Positions 46,980 through 58,534 are shown, numbered from the stretch's first letter. The stretch is DNA of 64,000 bases from Prunella strophiata (GCA_036583965.1 JAZBQD010000013.1:3884144-3948143); one strand, 5' to 3'. The notes: generated by a model from the letters alone, not told the origin. Translations and numbers: made by a program.

Positions 46980-47290
46980 TCTAAGATTTATATCAAAAAG
47001 GCCCAATTTATTGAATTAATGCTGCAGAGCAAAGCCATGGCTGCTTAACAACTGGAGTATCAGTATTTTACAGCAACATAACTAATAAGGCCATTAATAC
47101 AAAGTGGGCTCACTCCTGACATTTATATCACTGTAAATCTCGCTCTCAGCACCAGAATTATTTATGCCATCCCAGGCACTCGAGAAGCACTGTCATCCTT
47201 TATCAGGCTGAAAGATTTGAGCCAAGAAACAACGAATATAAACACAATAATAATAAAAATTAAAAAGCAGGAGCTGGAGCAGAGCTGGGA
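46980..47290. promoter_or_regulatory. Candidate conserved non-coding element
   Basis: A block of about 300 bp of balanced, AT-leaning sequence with CAATTTATTGAATTAATGC, ACTAATAAGGCCATTAATAC and AATTATTTATGCC. It is distinct from the flanking repeats and GC-rich DNA. No open frame or repeat signature is seen. Confidence 0.35.
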
Positions 47291-47459
47291 CGGGTCCCTG
47301 ATGCAGAGGTGGGGCTGTCCCTTGCTCCCCTGCAGGGATGGGAGCCGGGGGCAGCTGTAACCCAGCCAGGTCTCTGGGGGCTGAACCCATCCAGAATTCC
47401 TGGCTGCAGCTCCCCACATGCACCAGGTGTGCCCTGAGCAAGGAAAACTCAGATGACTT

Positions 47460-47535
47460 TCACAGAATCATGGAATGAGCTGGAAAGGACCTTAAGGATC
47501 ATCTGGTCCCAACCCACCACGGGACTGCTTTTGCT
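47460..47535 (-). mobile_element. CR1 LINE 3' tail fragment
   Basis: CACAGAATCATGGAATGAGC followed by TGGAAAGGACCTTAAGGATC and ATCTGGTCCCAACCC is the reverse complement of the avian CR1 3' end (the ...CCAACC...ATTCTATGATTCTATGA signature). Only this short tail is present, so the element is a heavily 5'-truncated copy in minus orientation. Confidence 0.85.
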
Positions 47536-47737
47536 TCAGGCCCTGGGGGCACTGGGTGGAGAGCACAGACACCAATGCCACTGTCACAGCTTTTAAATGG
47601 GGATTGTGGATGCAGCCAGGAAGGCTGAAAACTGCTCAAGATGAGGAAAATCTAAACCCCTCCCTGTAGTATCAGGTGTCCTCCAAAATGGGGAATAATG
47701 TGTAGTGAATTCATGATCACAGAAAGTTGATTAATTG

Positions 47738-47817
47738 TTATATTATATTATATTATATTATATTATATTATATTATATTATATTATATTATATTATATTA
47801 TATTATATTATATTATT
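47738..47817. repeat. (TATTA)n pentanucleotide microsatellite
   Basis: About 16 near-perfect copies of TATTA over 80 bp, followed by degenerate TATA-rich sequence to about 47865. Confidence 0.97.
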
Positions 47818-47865
47818 ACTATACTAATACTATATTATACTATTTTATATTTTATATACTATATT

Positions 47866-48170
47866 AAAAGAAAAACTTGTGACTCCTTATTGACAGTCAC
47901 GACATAGCTTTGATCTAATTGGTTAATCAATCTAAATAACCATCACTGGTGGCTAATTAAGAAATTACTGTTCAGTAAACAATCTTTATAACATATTCCA
48001 CATGTTCTAAACAACAGGAGGAGCAAGTAGACATAAGAATTGGTTTTTCTTCTCTCTTTGAGCTTTCTCAGTGTCTTCCCCAGGAAGAATCCTCGGGAAG
48101 GTTGTGCCTGCTGCTCTCTGTGAATAGATCTGTGGCTAAACTTCCCTCCAAAAAAAACCCCAAACCAAAA
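47866..48170 (-). mobile_element. Possible LTR-derived repeat, minus orientation
   Basis: AT-rich sequence containing GACAGTCACGACATAGC, CTAATTGGTTAATCAATC and, on the minus strand, a TTATAAAGATTG TATA-like box, then GAAGAATCCTCGGGAAGG. It resembles passerine LTR sequences I have seen. No second copy is present here to confirm it. Confidence 0.4.
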
Positions 48171-48229
48171 CATCCCCAGCACTAACCAAGCACCTGGGAA
48201 ACTGCAAGTAGGAAGGAGACGAGGCAGAG

Positions 48230-48620
48230 CTGAGGAGCCCGACAGAGCTCACTGAGTGCTAATTATTCCCGGCGTTATCTGCGCAGACAGATCAGGTTTT
48301 CATTAATGAACTTGAGGGAGGTGGGGGAGGCAGAGGGAGCAGCAGCCTCCACTGAGAGCCAGGCAGGAGCTGTGCACGGACCAGCAGCAGCAGCGGAACG
48401 CAGCCGGGACAGCAGCAATTAGGGGCAGCAGCGGTGGCACTGCGGGGACATGGGGACAGTAATTAGCTGAGAGCCTGTTCCTGCCCGGCATTGTTGTGCA
48501 GGCTGTCTCCTCATTCACAGCTCGCTGGAAATGAAATCGTTAGTGGCTTTCCCTAGGCAGGGCCTTGTTAAACCCGCGGTCTGGAGTGATAAAGCCCGGC
48601 CGGTGTGGGAGAAGCATCCC
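48230..48620. promoter_or_regulatory. Candidate non-coding element
   Basis: Contains GTGCTAATTATTCCCGGC, CGCAGACAGATCAGG, CATTAATGAAC and AGTAATTAGCTGAG, set in CpG-bearing DNA. It is a mixed homeodomain-motif block without repeat features; function is inferred. Confidence 0.3.
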
Positions 48621-49146
48621 CCATCACAGCCTGGCTGCAGCAGCACCTCTGTGCCCTCCCACACCCGAAGCCCTCTCCCTGTGGCACACTTCCAGGGAAA
48701 TGCCTGGGAAATAGATCACTCTGACCCTGGAAAGGTGAGATAAATCTCCCAGGGACTGCGTGTCCAAGAGGATCAGAGCTGTGACAGCAAGTGAGAGGCC
48801 AGGACAGGAGGTCAGCCCAGCAATTCATGTTTTAAATTCAGCTTACATCATGCAACACTAAAAAAGGGGGGAAAAATTATCCCATCCCAAACTTTCTAGG
48901 ATCTACTTTCTCATACCTTATCTCCCAGCTTTTCTGTAAGCCAAATCCAACCTTTCCCCAGCTCTTCCAGGCAAGCAGCAGCAATTTGCTCTGCTTGGCT
49001 GTAATGAGCTGCAAAACCACCTCAAAAATTGCCTGGTTGAAGAACATTTAAGGACAAAAAAAAATAAAAAATAAAAAATGGAATGGAATGGAGCTGCAAG
49101 AAAGCAAGCAAAATCCATCATAGCTAATTATTTACTCTTGATTGTC

Positions 49147-49174
49147 AAAAAAAAAAAAAAAAAAAAAAAAAAAA
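49147..49174. repeat. Poly-A run
   Basis: 28 consecutive A bases with no recognisable retroelement body upstream. The surrounding 48620-49985 otherwise shows no gene or named repeat. Confidence 0.97.
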
Positions 49175-49986
49175 GATGGATTGATGAAAGGAGTTGGTAA
49201 GCAGGACGATGGCAGGAGTGTTGTTGAAGGCAAGCACTGCAGTGGGATCCAAAAGCAGGCATTTTCATAATCTATGGGCTCTTAATTATCTCAACTGAGG
49301 TCTCTTGGAGCTGCCTGAGTGAAAATTAATTAGTTTTTGAAATAATAGCTAAATTGATACTGGGAAGGAGTTTGGGTTCCGAAATAATGGCTGAAAATTA
49401 GCCAGCCTGTTTCTCCATTTCTCTCTGCCATGTTCAGGAGGACATTTGTCTCTGTTGCTTTTTCAGAAGAGGGCCATTAATCAAATCAGCAGATGGTTCT
49501 TCCCAAGCCTGGGGTGTTGCAGAAACACAAAAGGGAGGAGGAGGAAGCAATCACCAACAAGTGTTAGGGGGAAAAATCCTCCAGCCCAGTGATTAGCAAC
49601 TCCAGAGTCCACTGCCCTTGAAAGAGCAGGAGCTGCACAGCTGGAGTAACTCCTCTGGAGACAAGGAACGTCTCCCGTGACAAGCAGGCACCTCCAGGAA
49701 AGGGATTTGTCTGTCTTTAAAACAAATTACCTGCACTAATCCCAAACACCAGGATTTGTGTCTCCTGGCTGACCCAGCTTTGATGTCCAGCTTGTCAGTG
49801 CCTGCTCAGCCTTTCACCCACGAGTGGGCCACACACATCAGACTCATCCTGCACGTCCTGGGGCTTTGTGTGCTGCCTGTCCCCTGCACTGGTGTCACCC
49901 AGCCTCTCCCAGCTGGCTGCACGTCCCACAGGAACAGCTCCTGTCAGCACCGGAGACAGCTCCAGTGTCCGAGGGGCTGCCAGGTG

Positions 49987-49988
<2 letters not shown>

Positions 49989-50018
<30 letters not shown>
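49989..50018. repeat. (CA)n microsatellite
   Basis: About 15 CA dinucleotides. The following 50020-50590 has no recognised feature. Confidence 0.97.
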
Positions 50019-50020
<2 letters not shown>

Positions 50021-50593
50021 GCCATGGCACACCTCTTGTTTCCAGGGAAATCAGCCAGTGGGAGCAGCAGCTCCTCGAAGAAACCCCCTCCCCAGTGGTT
50101 CCCTGCCTCCCTGGTCCATGTCACTGAAGGCTGCCCCACAGCCTCTGGGCTCAGAGGAGCATCTGCTCCATCACACACCCACAGCTGACACATGTGAAAC
50201 CCTTCACAGCTCTCACTGCTGCTCCTTGCCTCGGATTCATGGCACAATAAATTAATAAATAACAAGGAGAGACAGGCACCTATGCCCTCTGCACTGTTTG
50301 TGCTGCTCCAGGCCAGCCCTGCAGATCTCCTGCCTGGATGGCATCACCCACACGTGGCTGAGGACAGGAGCTCATGCTCCAAAGGCTTCCTTCCCTTTCC
50401 TGTTCAGCAGCACCAACAAAACCCATCCTTCCCAGCTGCTTGTTCTCTCCTCACAGCCAGAGGAGGGGCACCTGGCTGGCTGAGGGGTGGTGCTGCTCCC
50501 CCAGCATCTCCCAGAGCCAAAGCCCAAAGCTCAGACCCTCTCTGTGAAGCAGACAGCCACACCCTGTGCCACGGTGTCACTGTTTAGTGAGAA

Positions 50594-50793
50594 ATGACAA
50601 AAAGGCAGTCAGAAGGCTGAGTGGCATAAGCACAAGGCTTTACTTTGAACTGCTTCTTGTATGCACTGGTCAATACAGGTGGACTTTGATTGGTCATTTA
50701 ATCAATACATTTCACCTGATTGTTTATAAATGGGCATCTTGTTAATTAGCCAATCTCATGAGAATAACAAGAAAACAGATACTAGGAAAACAA
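50594..50793 (-). mobile_element. Possible LTR-derived sequence next to the inverted repeat
   Basis: AT-rich 200 bp with CACAAGGCTTTACTTTGAAC and, on the minus strand, TTTATAAACAATCAGG (TATA-like). It abuts the left arm of the inverted repeat and is not repeated beside the right arm. The assignment is tentative. Confidence 0.4.
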
Positions 50794-51300
50794 CATCTTC
50801 ATTTCTCTTTTCTTCCTTTCTTTCTTTTTTAACAATGATGCACCCAAGGCAGGCTCCAGATGGGATGGATTTTGTTCCAGCACCTTGCCTGCCTGCAATC
50901 CTCTCCCCTGGAGCATCCCTGAGCCCCTCCAGAAGAGTGAGCTCCATGCTCTGCTTCCTGCCATGGCCAGGGCCTGGCTGCAGCTCAGCAGCTCCCTGCC
51001 CAGCATCAGTGGCCCAAGATGTGCAAAGAGCTCTGCCTGGCCAGCCAGGCTCGTGCTGGGAGAGGCTCTGGGCAAGCAGAGCATCCCTGGGGCTGCTTGG
51101 AAACACAGGGAGGGGAGATCCCCCCAGATGCTCTCATCCAGCGTGGTGCACGAGTGCTGCAGCACTGGCCAGCAGCAGCAGAAGGGCTCTGAAAACCCCA
51201 CGGGAGGGTTCAAAAGAAGGAACACCAGGAGATGCTGAGGCCTGCAGACTTGCTCTGTTGCACTTCTCCAGACCAGTCTGTCCCTGTGCCCAGCCCTCCC
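50794..51300 (+). repeat. Left arm of a large inverted repeat
   Basis: About 507 bp that reappear in reverse complement at 52874-53375. I estimate roughly 95% identity from reading the two side by side; differences are mostly one-base insertions or deletions plus a few substitutions, with more change at the inner end. Both arms contain the same open frame beginning MHPRQAPDGMDFVPAPC, which is shared by descent and resembles no protein I know. Confidence 0.92.
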
Positions 51301-52873
51301 TGCAGGAGGGACTGGAGGGACTGCTCTGCAGGTTGTTTTTAATAATTGGATATCATTGTTTATCTCCAGCTCCCTAAAGTCTCCTAAAGGCTGATGCTGG
51401 GAAAGCTTCTCTCGTTTTCTCACTCTCTGGCCAGGCTGCCACGTCCACAGCACAGGGGTGGCCAGAAGCCTCCTGGAGCCCCTGGCCCTCCTGGAGCTCA
51501 GAGCAGGGACCACCCACCCTCTGTGCCCCCACCTCACACTGCTGGGCAGCAGGACCAGCCCTGAGCAGTGTGTTTGCTGGGAGGAGGAGGAGCAGCACTC
51601 AGAGGAGAGATCCCTTGGATCAGAGGGAACAGGCCATGCCTGCAGCAGGAGCAGGCACTGGGTTCATCAGCACGGGTCTCAGAGCCCCACCACAGCAGCA
51701 GAAACAGCTCATTAGGCATGGGCAGGCTCCTGCTGCTCTGCCAGCCAGGCTGAAGCAATCCCCACCAGCAGAGCATCAAAGGCAGGCAGGGACAGGAGGC
51801 AGAGCACACCTTGGGGCTGCTGGGCAGCATCAGCCTCAGCTCCTGGACAGCCTGGGCTCCGGGCTGGGTAACCTTGTAGCTCACTCACTGCAATGCCTTA
51901 ACTGGATTTATTGCTCTGCCACGGGCAAGAGGAAGTCAACTGGATGCTGGGTTCTTGGCCATTACTTTGATTTTTCATCCTTCACCTGCTGTGAATAAAG
52001 AAAAAAATGACAGTGAGAGCAGCAGCCCCCCAGCCCAACACCCCAGAGCAGGGCAGGAGCACCCATTGCTCACTGTGCCCTACACAGGTCCAACAAGCCC
52101 CTGATTTATCCCCAGAGCCACAAAGAAGGAAGCTGGCCAGCAATCCTTAATCAAAATAGAGGTACCTGTGCCTCGAGGAAGGGCCAGGCTCTGTGCAGCA
52201 ACCAGAAGCAGTTTCCTGGCTCAGGTGCTGTCAGCCTTGCCTGGGTTCCCCTTGTTGCCAGCAATGCACACACTCAGCTGGGGAGGTACTTGAATTACAG
52301 GTTTTGGGGTGCCTGTACCCAGAACAGAAGTGGAGGAGCTGTGTGTCAGGGGCTGTGGTGGGGCTGGCTTGCAGAGGCTCGGGGTGCACAGCACCCACAT
52401 CTCCTCTTTCTCCTGGCAGGACCTGGCAGGGCAGGCACGGCGGGCTGGGGAGCAGATCCAGCTCCTGGGCAGGATGCTGGGGCTTGGCTCCTTGCAGGAA
52501 TCTCCGTGCCGGGTGTTCCCAGCTCTCCTGTCCAGCCCCAGGCTCTCTGCAGCCCTGCTCACAGCTGGGCTGAGCTCATGCTCATCCCTCCTCCGGATTC
52601 CTCTGCAGCGATTTCCCAGCCCCAGGCACGGGGATGGTTTTTCGTCCCCTTTTCGCAAGGTGATTAAACGCTGCACTTGTAAAACACTTCATTCCGGGAA
52701 ACAAATTATGCAAAACACACTCGGTGGGATCTCACACAAATGGATACAGCCGGCAGTGGGGACTCTGCTCCCAGGATTTATTTCTGGGGACTGTGAGAAG
52801 CTGCCTGGCCAGCCCGGGAAAGGGTGTCCAGCACAGAGCTCTGCTCCAGCACAGCCCCAGGGAGCTCCTCTGG
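51301..52873. other. Spacer of the large inverted repeat
   Basis: About 1.57 kb of unique-looking GC-rich DNA between the arms. I see no transposase, RNA gene or named repeat in it. Confidence 0.6.
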
Positions 52874-53375
52874 GGAGGGCTGGGCACAGGGACAGACTGG
52901 TCTGGAAAAGGGCACAGAGCAGCTCTGCAGGCTCAGCATCTCCTGGTGTTCCTTCTTTGAACCCTCCCGTGGGGTTTTCAGAGCCCTTCTGCTGCTGCTG
53001 GCAGTGCTGCAGCACTCGTGCACCACGCTGGGATGAGAGCATCTGGGGGGATCTCCCCTCCCTGTGTTTCCAAGCAGCCCCAGGGATGCTCTGCTTGCCC
53101 AGAGCTCTCCCAGCACGAGCCCTGGCTGGCCAGGCAGAGCTTTGCACATCTTGGGCCACTGATGCTGGGCAGGGAGGCTGCTGAGCTGCAGCCAGGCCCT
53201 GGCCATGGCAGGCAGCAGAGCATGGGGCTCACTCTTCTGGAGGGGCTCAGGGATGCTCCAGGGGAGAGGACTGCAGGCAGGCAAGGTGCTGGAACAAAAT
53301 CCATCCCATCTGGAGCCTGCCTTGGGTGCATCATTGTTAAAAAGAGAAAAAAAGGATAAAAAGGGAAATGAAGAT
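52874..53375 (-). repeat. Right arm of the large inverted repeat
   Basis: Reverse complement of 50794-51300. The outer end is marked on the minus strand by ATCTTCATTTCCC, a T-rich tract and TTAACAATGATGCACCC; the left arm has the same order. The inner end loses similarity just after GGGAGGGCTGGG. Confidence 0.92.
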
Positions 53376-53822
53376 TTCCCTGTCCCCGAGTTGCTGACTC
53401 ACAGTGACTCAGGGCTAAGTTTAGCTGTGCAGCTCTCACAGCGGGGTGAGCCCTGCTGGCCTCTCCTGAACCTTCTATCAGACCTTCCAAATAAACCCTT
53501 CCCCAGCTCAGGAGAGATCCCTGTCACGCTCCAGGGGGATTCTGAGGCTCCTCTGCAGGCTGGGACAAGCACTGGGCATGCTGAGGTGCACACAGAGCTC
53601 TCTGCTGGGCGGGCAAACCTGGCAGAGGAGCCAGCACCGAGAGCACCACGCCTGGGGAATTCTGTCAGCAGCAGGGAGGAATTCTGTCTGCACCGAGGGA
53701 CCTGGGGACAAGGGGCTCCTCTGGTGGCACTGCCTGACACCAGTGCACTGACCCCAAGTGGCTCTGCAAGCCCTGCAGGTGTTGTTCCAACAGCTCAGCC
53801 TGGGGGAGAACAGAGCTTCACC
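53376..53822. other. Intergenic stretch without recognised features
   Basis: GC-rich DNA between the inverted repeat and the family A LTR. Nothing is recognised. Confidence 0.6.
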
Positions 53823-54352
53823 TGGAGAGGAATAGCGGAATTGTCTTTACAAACAAGCTGTGGGTCTGCTGGTAGATAAAATAGATAAATAGGTAGATAA
53901 AATAGATAAAACTAGCACTGGGAGATGAAAGAAGCAATGGAAGGAGTCCACTGGTTGGTAAATGGAAAAATATATTTGCTTTTACAAATAAACTGTAGGT
54001 TTGCTGATACATGAAATTAGGCATGGAAAGATGAAAGAAAATGGGGAAGAAAAACCCCTAAATTCAGTAATAATTAAAAATTAAGAGGGAGGGTTATACA
54101 TTAGAGGGGAATCTTTGGTGTCAGGTGTTTTGGGAAGTCTGAGCCTCTCAAGTACCTCAGAAATGAGGAAAGAGAGAGGGAAATGCAGGTGGGAAATTGG
54201 GATAAAAAGGGAGGCTGCTGTCCTCCAACAAATTTGGGAGACCCCAGGGGAATGCCCCATGGCCTCTCCCTTTATTCAAATAAATTACAGGACTCCTCTG
54301 TCTCCTTTTCTGGACATAAACCTCTGATATCTGTGGATTAATTTTCCTGACA
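53823..54352 (+). mobile_element. LTR-derived element, family A, plus copy
   Basis: About 530 bp starting TGGAGAGGAATAGC and ending TTTTCCTGACA. It contains two diverged copies of a TTTACAAA(C/T)AA(G/A)CTGT unit, a TATA-like GGGATAAAAAGGG near 54205 and AATAAATTACAGG near 54280. The same element lies inverted at 38712-39065. The order (repeat pair, TATA box, polyadenylation signal, terminal CA) fits a solo retroviral LTR. No internal viral genes are attached. Confidence 0.72.
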
Positions 54353-54762
54353 ACCCAGACCAATTTGCACAGCAGGGTGCCCCGTTCAGGACTCTCTGAT
54401 CAAAGAGAACTCTCAATTTCTGAGCCCTGATGGTACCAACACCAGAGCCTGACCCGGCTGGGAGCTGAGCTGGCTCCAGCACACCCACTCCTGTCAGGTC
54501 AATCACTGCACAACCTCACACTAAACCTTCCTGGAGCTCTTCCCAGGAGCCCAGGGGAGCTGCTCCTCTCTCTCTCTCCTCTCCAGCCCTGGGCAGGAGC
54601 TGGGGGCCCTGCCTGCCCTGAGCCCCCCACTCCCAAACCCTGCTGCCCTGGGCATGGCAGGGACAGGGACAGATCCCCACAGGGTCACTGCCAAGTGAGC
54701 TGAAGGCATCATCCCTTCTCCACAGAGAGCACCACACACTCAGCTGTTCCAAGCCCAGTAGC

Positions 54763-55024
54763 ATTGGATTGGGTTAGAGTAGAGTTGGACTGTGTAACAC
54801 AGGTGATAGGTATTGGAAAGAACTGTAAATAAAGTACAGGGAGTTTTTAGTCTAAAAAGACAACACCCCCCAGAGGTGGGCAGTGTGCCTGGGACTGACC
54901 TGCTGAACAGACCTGGGCTGGGCAGGGAAAGAATGTAATAGATAAGGAAAAATAAACAACCTTGAAGACCACAAATGAAGAGTCCTGACTCCTTCTTCAG
55001 TTCTCAGGCTGGGACACAGAGACT
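54763..55024 (+). mobile_element. LTR fragment, family C, copy 1 (3' part)
   Basis: About 262 bp nearly identical in order to 56337-56600: GGTTAGAGTAGA, GTGATAGGTATTGGAAA, TAAAAAGACAACACC (TATA-like), GGTGGGCAGTGTGCC, AAAAATAAACAACC (polyadenylation signal) and GGGACACAGAGACT. It is truncated at its 5' side compared with copy 2. Confidence 0.75.
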
Positions 55025-56125
55025 CCCAAACACATTGGGGTCATCTCCAGCTCCTGAGAGAGCTCTGACAATTCAGGGGTGGTGGCAGAACACAGTTCTG
55101 GCTCAGGGCTGAGTTTTGGGCTGACTGAAAGATCATTCCCACTGCTCTTTCCCAGCTAACAGAATAAATGACACAGCTGCCCAGGGCAGCCAGACCCTTC
55201 TCCTCCAGTTCCCAGCCAGCCCAGCTGGGTGTCTGTCACCAGCAGTGAAGGGAACAGCCAGTGCCCTGCCACAGCTCCGAGCTGCTGGTGGAAGGAACGT
55301 CTATTTCAAGGAGTCAGAGCCTTTCTAACCTACCTTCCTTTGAAAGGAAAAAAGCCCACCTAAATATATCCTCCCAGAATTAGAGCTTTTACCCTGCCTG
55401 CCTCCCTCAGCCCATTGTCCAGCACACCAAGAGCTGTTTCCCTGGAAATGGCAGTGCAGGCTAATTGCTGTTTGAAGCCTTTCCTCCCACGGAGCAGAGC
55501 TGCAGCCTGGAATGCCATTCCCTCCTCTGACAGCTCTCTGTCAGAACAGGCTTCCCAACCTATTTCTCCCTGCTTTTCTCCCTGGAAATCAAGATTTAAT
55601 GAGAAGTGTTTCCCTGCAGAAGCCACCCGAGGGTGTGTGCAAAGGGGGACATGCTGGGGACAGCCCTGGGACTGACAGCTCCAGGGGACATCAGGGACCC
55701 TCAACAGTGGGATGAACCTGGAGCCTTCCCTACAGGTGAGTCAAAGAAAAGAAGAAATGTGAACAGGGGGAAAAGCACCTCTGATGTGTGTGGTTTTTTC
55801 ACCTAAGCCCCTGAAAGGAGCAGGTTGTCAGAAGGCAGGACAGGCATTGCAGTGACAGCTTCTTGTTTAATGGAATTGCTACACCTCAGAAGAAAAGGAA
55901 AATAAAAAAAGCCTTATCATGAGCCAAGATGATTTTCCCTCAAGAAATCCTCGAGGTTGGGTGTCTCCATTGAGCTCTGCAGGAGAGAGCCCTGCTCCCA
56001 GTCAGCCCCTGGCTGGGAAGGTGTCAGAGCCCAGCACATCCCTCTGGCTGCCCTGCATGGCTCCAGCCCCTGGCAGGGAGCTCAGAGCCCTTGGCACAGA
56101 GCCCAAGACCCCTGTGCCTTGGATT
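55025..56125. other. DNA between the two family C LTR copies
   Basis: About 1.1 kb with no gag, pol or env-like frame, so the two flanking LTR copies do not bound an intact provirus. No other feature is recognised. Confidence 0.6.
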
Positions 56126-56608
56126 TGAGCCATGGAGAAAATTACCAACCTTATATGAAGAGTTGCAAGCCACAAAAATTAAGTAGAGTAAGAGTTAGTT
56201 TATCACAGGGTGAAAAAGTAGAATTTTGGGGTTTTTTAGAATGAGGATTCAGGGGTCAAGATGGAGGAATTTGGGCGTGTTCTGTCCTTCTTTCTCCTTC
56301 TTCACAGCCTCCATCTTCTGGGTGATGGTGGCACTTTTGGATTGGTTTAGAGTAGAGCTGGACTGTGTAACATGGGTGATAGGTATTGGAAAATAACTGT
56401 AAATAATGTGCAGGTAGTTTTTAGTATAAAAAGACAACACCACCCCAGAGGTGGGCAGTGTGCCTGGGACTGACCTGCTGAACAGACCTGGGCTGGTCAG
56501 GAAAAGAATGTAATAGATAAGAAAAAATAAACAGCCTTGAAGAGCACAAATGAAGAGTCCTGACTCCTCCTTCAGTTCTCAAGGCTGGGACACAGAGACT
56601 TTCTGACA
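56126..56608 (+). mobile_element. Solo LTR, family C, copy 2
   Basis: About 480 bp, from TGAGCCATGGAG to CTTTCTGACA. Its 3' 264 bp match 54763-55024. It carries TATAAAAAGACAACACC near 56430, then AAAAATAAACAGCC near 56525. The 5' half (CAAGATGGAGGAATTTGGG and CCTCCATCTTCTGGG) is absent from copy 1. I recognise the family from passerine genomes; the exact name is not certain. Confidence 0.75.
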
Positions 56609-58534
56609 CATCTCAGGGTCTCTCAAAACACATGAGAGACCCCCAACAATTCCTTGTGGCTGGGTGACCCTTCCTCTGCCCACTCCAGCCTCCCCCAGGG
56701 CTGCAGGGCTGTGCCACAGCTCCAGAAAGCTTGGGGTGCTCCCTGCTCTTCTCTGCCTCAACAGAAATGCATAACAAGATCTCAGCAGGAGGAAATTGCC
56801 TTCCTTTATCATGCCAGGGCCCTGCCCAGGCTGGCTGGGGAAGGGAACACAAGCAGCACTCTTCTCCTGCAGGCAGCAGAGCCCAGCAGTGAAGGAGCCA
56901 GCAGCCCCTTTGCCCCTCAGATTTCCATTTCATTTGCATTTTAAGTTTGAGGACTGCTGAACTCCAGCCCTGCAAAGGGACAGGGGATGCTCCAGGGCCT
57001 GATTCCTGCTCTGCAGGATCAGCCATGGAGACAGAAGAGAGGCTCCCTGCAGCCCCTGCTGCACATCATGAGGCACCACCAGGTGCTCGAGGAAGAGGTG
57101 AGGATGAAGAGAACAAAACCAGGAACCCTCTGGCAGCATCCTGGCATGCTCAGCCTAGGAAGAAGCAGGTCACACTTCTCCATGGATACTTGGACAAGGA
57201 TATTAAAGAGGATCATCCCAGCAGCAGGCAGTGGGCCAAACTCCCTGGTTTCAGGCATTTCAGAAGCCAGGACTTGCCTGCACGAGCTCCCAGAAATTAT
57301 CCCAAAGCACAGAGCTCACTGCAGCACCAGAGGCTCTTCCTCCAAGCTCCTCTGTACCAAATGGCCCAGCAGCACTCCAGATGGCCAATCCATCCAGGCT
57401 TCCATCCCTGCCCCCTCCTGGGAGCCTGGAACACTTCCTGTGCCCACAAACAGGAGCTGTGGATCCACTGGAGATGGTGGCTCGGCACAACTGCTTCCTT
57501 GGCAGGAGGAGGAGGAGGAGGAGCCTCTCAGGAGGCTGCCACAGGATAAAACCAGATTATTTTGCAGTCATTTGTCAAAGTCTGCAGGAAACACTGGAGG
57601 TTTGGCAGTGCCTCTGGAGCCAAACCAAAACCAGGACCTCACAGGCACACTGACCCCCAGCAGATCCCATCCCATGGGAGGGGAAGGGGAGCAGCTCTGT
57701 TCCCCCATTTTCCAGTGGGAAGCACAACAAGCTGAAGGCAGTGGTTTGGCACTTTGATGAGCCTCCAGCTAATCTCCCTAAAGAGCCATCAGGGAGACTC
57801 TCCTGAAGGTGTTGCTGGTGCAGATGGCAAGACACAGCCCAGTGGTCCATGAGCTGGAGAAGGGAGAGCTTCTCCTCCCCCAAACCACAGGAGACTGGAG
57901 ATAAAAAAAAAACAGCTGGAGATAAAATGGAGACAAAATTGGATGGGGCTGGAGGGCTCTGCCCCACAGCCCAGCTCATCCTGGCAGGAGCAGGGATCCC
58001 AGGAGAACAGCTCAGCCAGCTCTAGAGGAATTGGCCACACGTCAGCAGAGCTTGGGCTCAGCACCTCTGCAGCTCTGAGCAGCAGGGAGGGAAGGGGAGA
58101 CAGAGCCTGGAGCCATCACACTGCACAGACCCATCCCTGCTGCTGGCAGCCCCAAGGATGGGTGTGTGGGGCCTCATCTGCTCTGGCCTCACTGATTTCC
58201 CTCAGCTCTGCCCTCAGATCCACAGCCAGGTGGCTTGTCCAGCCTTGCAGGAGCTCTGGAGCAGGGTGAGGACACCCATATCCTTCCAGGACAAACAAAA
58301 GGGAACCACTGAGACAGCAAGGGCACTGCCAGGAGGGGAGGATGGCTCTGCTGCCCCTGGCCTGTTTCCATGGCCCAGGAAAAAGCAAAAGCTGGGCTCT
58401 CTGGGTCAGAATCTGCTCCTTCCTCTGCTCCTTGTATCCCATCCTCAAGAGAGAGGGGGAAATGTGGGAAATGGATTTGTAGGGAATTCTCAAAGCCTGG
58501 CTGAAGGCCCACACAGTGTGTGCATCTGTATGCA
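56609..58534. other. Intergenic stretch, no gene recognised
   Basis: About 1.9 kb of GC-rich DNA with long open frames on both strands (for example 56947-57757 on plus). None resembles a known protein, and they shift and overlap in the way chance frames do in stop-poor sequence. No repeat is recognised. Confidence 0.5.

Noticed and set aside
46043..46984. 313-codon plus-strand frame
   Set aside because: It crosses a CpG block and a G-rich LTR-like sequence; the predicted residues show no known fold or motif.
50844..51377. Open frame MHPRQAPDGMDFVPAPC... conserved between both inverted-repeat arms
   Set aside because: The arms are near-identical DNA, so the shared frame reflects duplication rather than coding constraint; one-base indels shift it between arms.
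54763..56608. A possible provirus bounded by two family C LTRs
   Set aside because: No gag, pol or env-like frame lies between them and the first LTR is truncated.
56947..57757. Plus-strand frames of 200 and 256 codons
   Set aside because: Two overlapping frames are equally open, with no recognisable domain or splice context; chance frames are the simpler reading.
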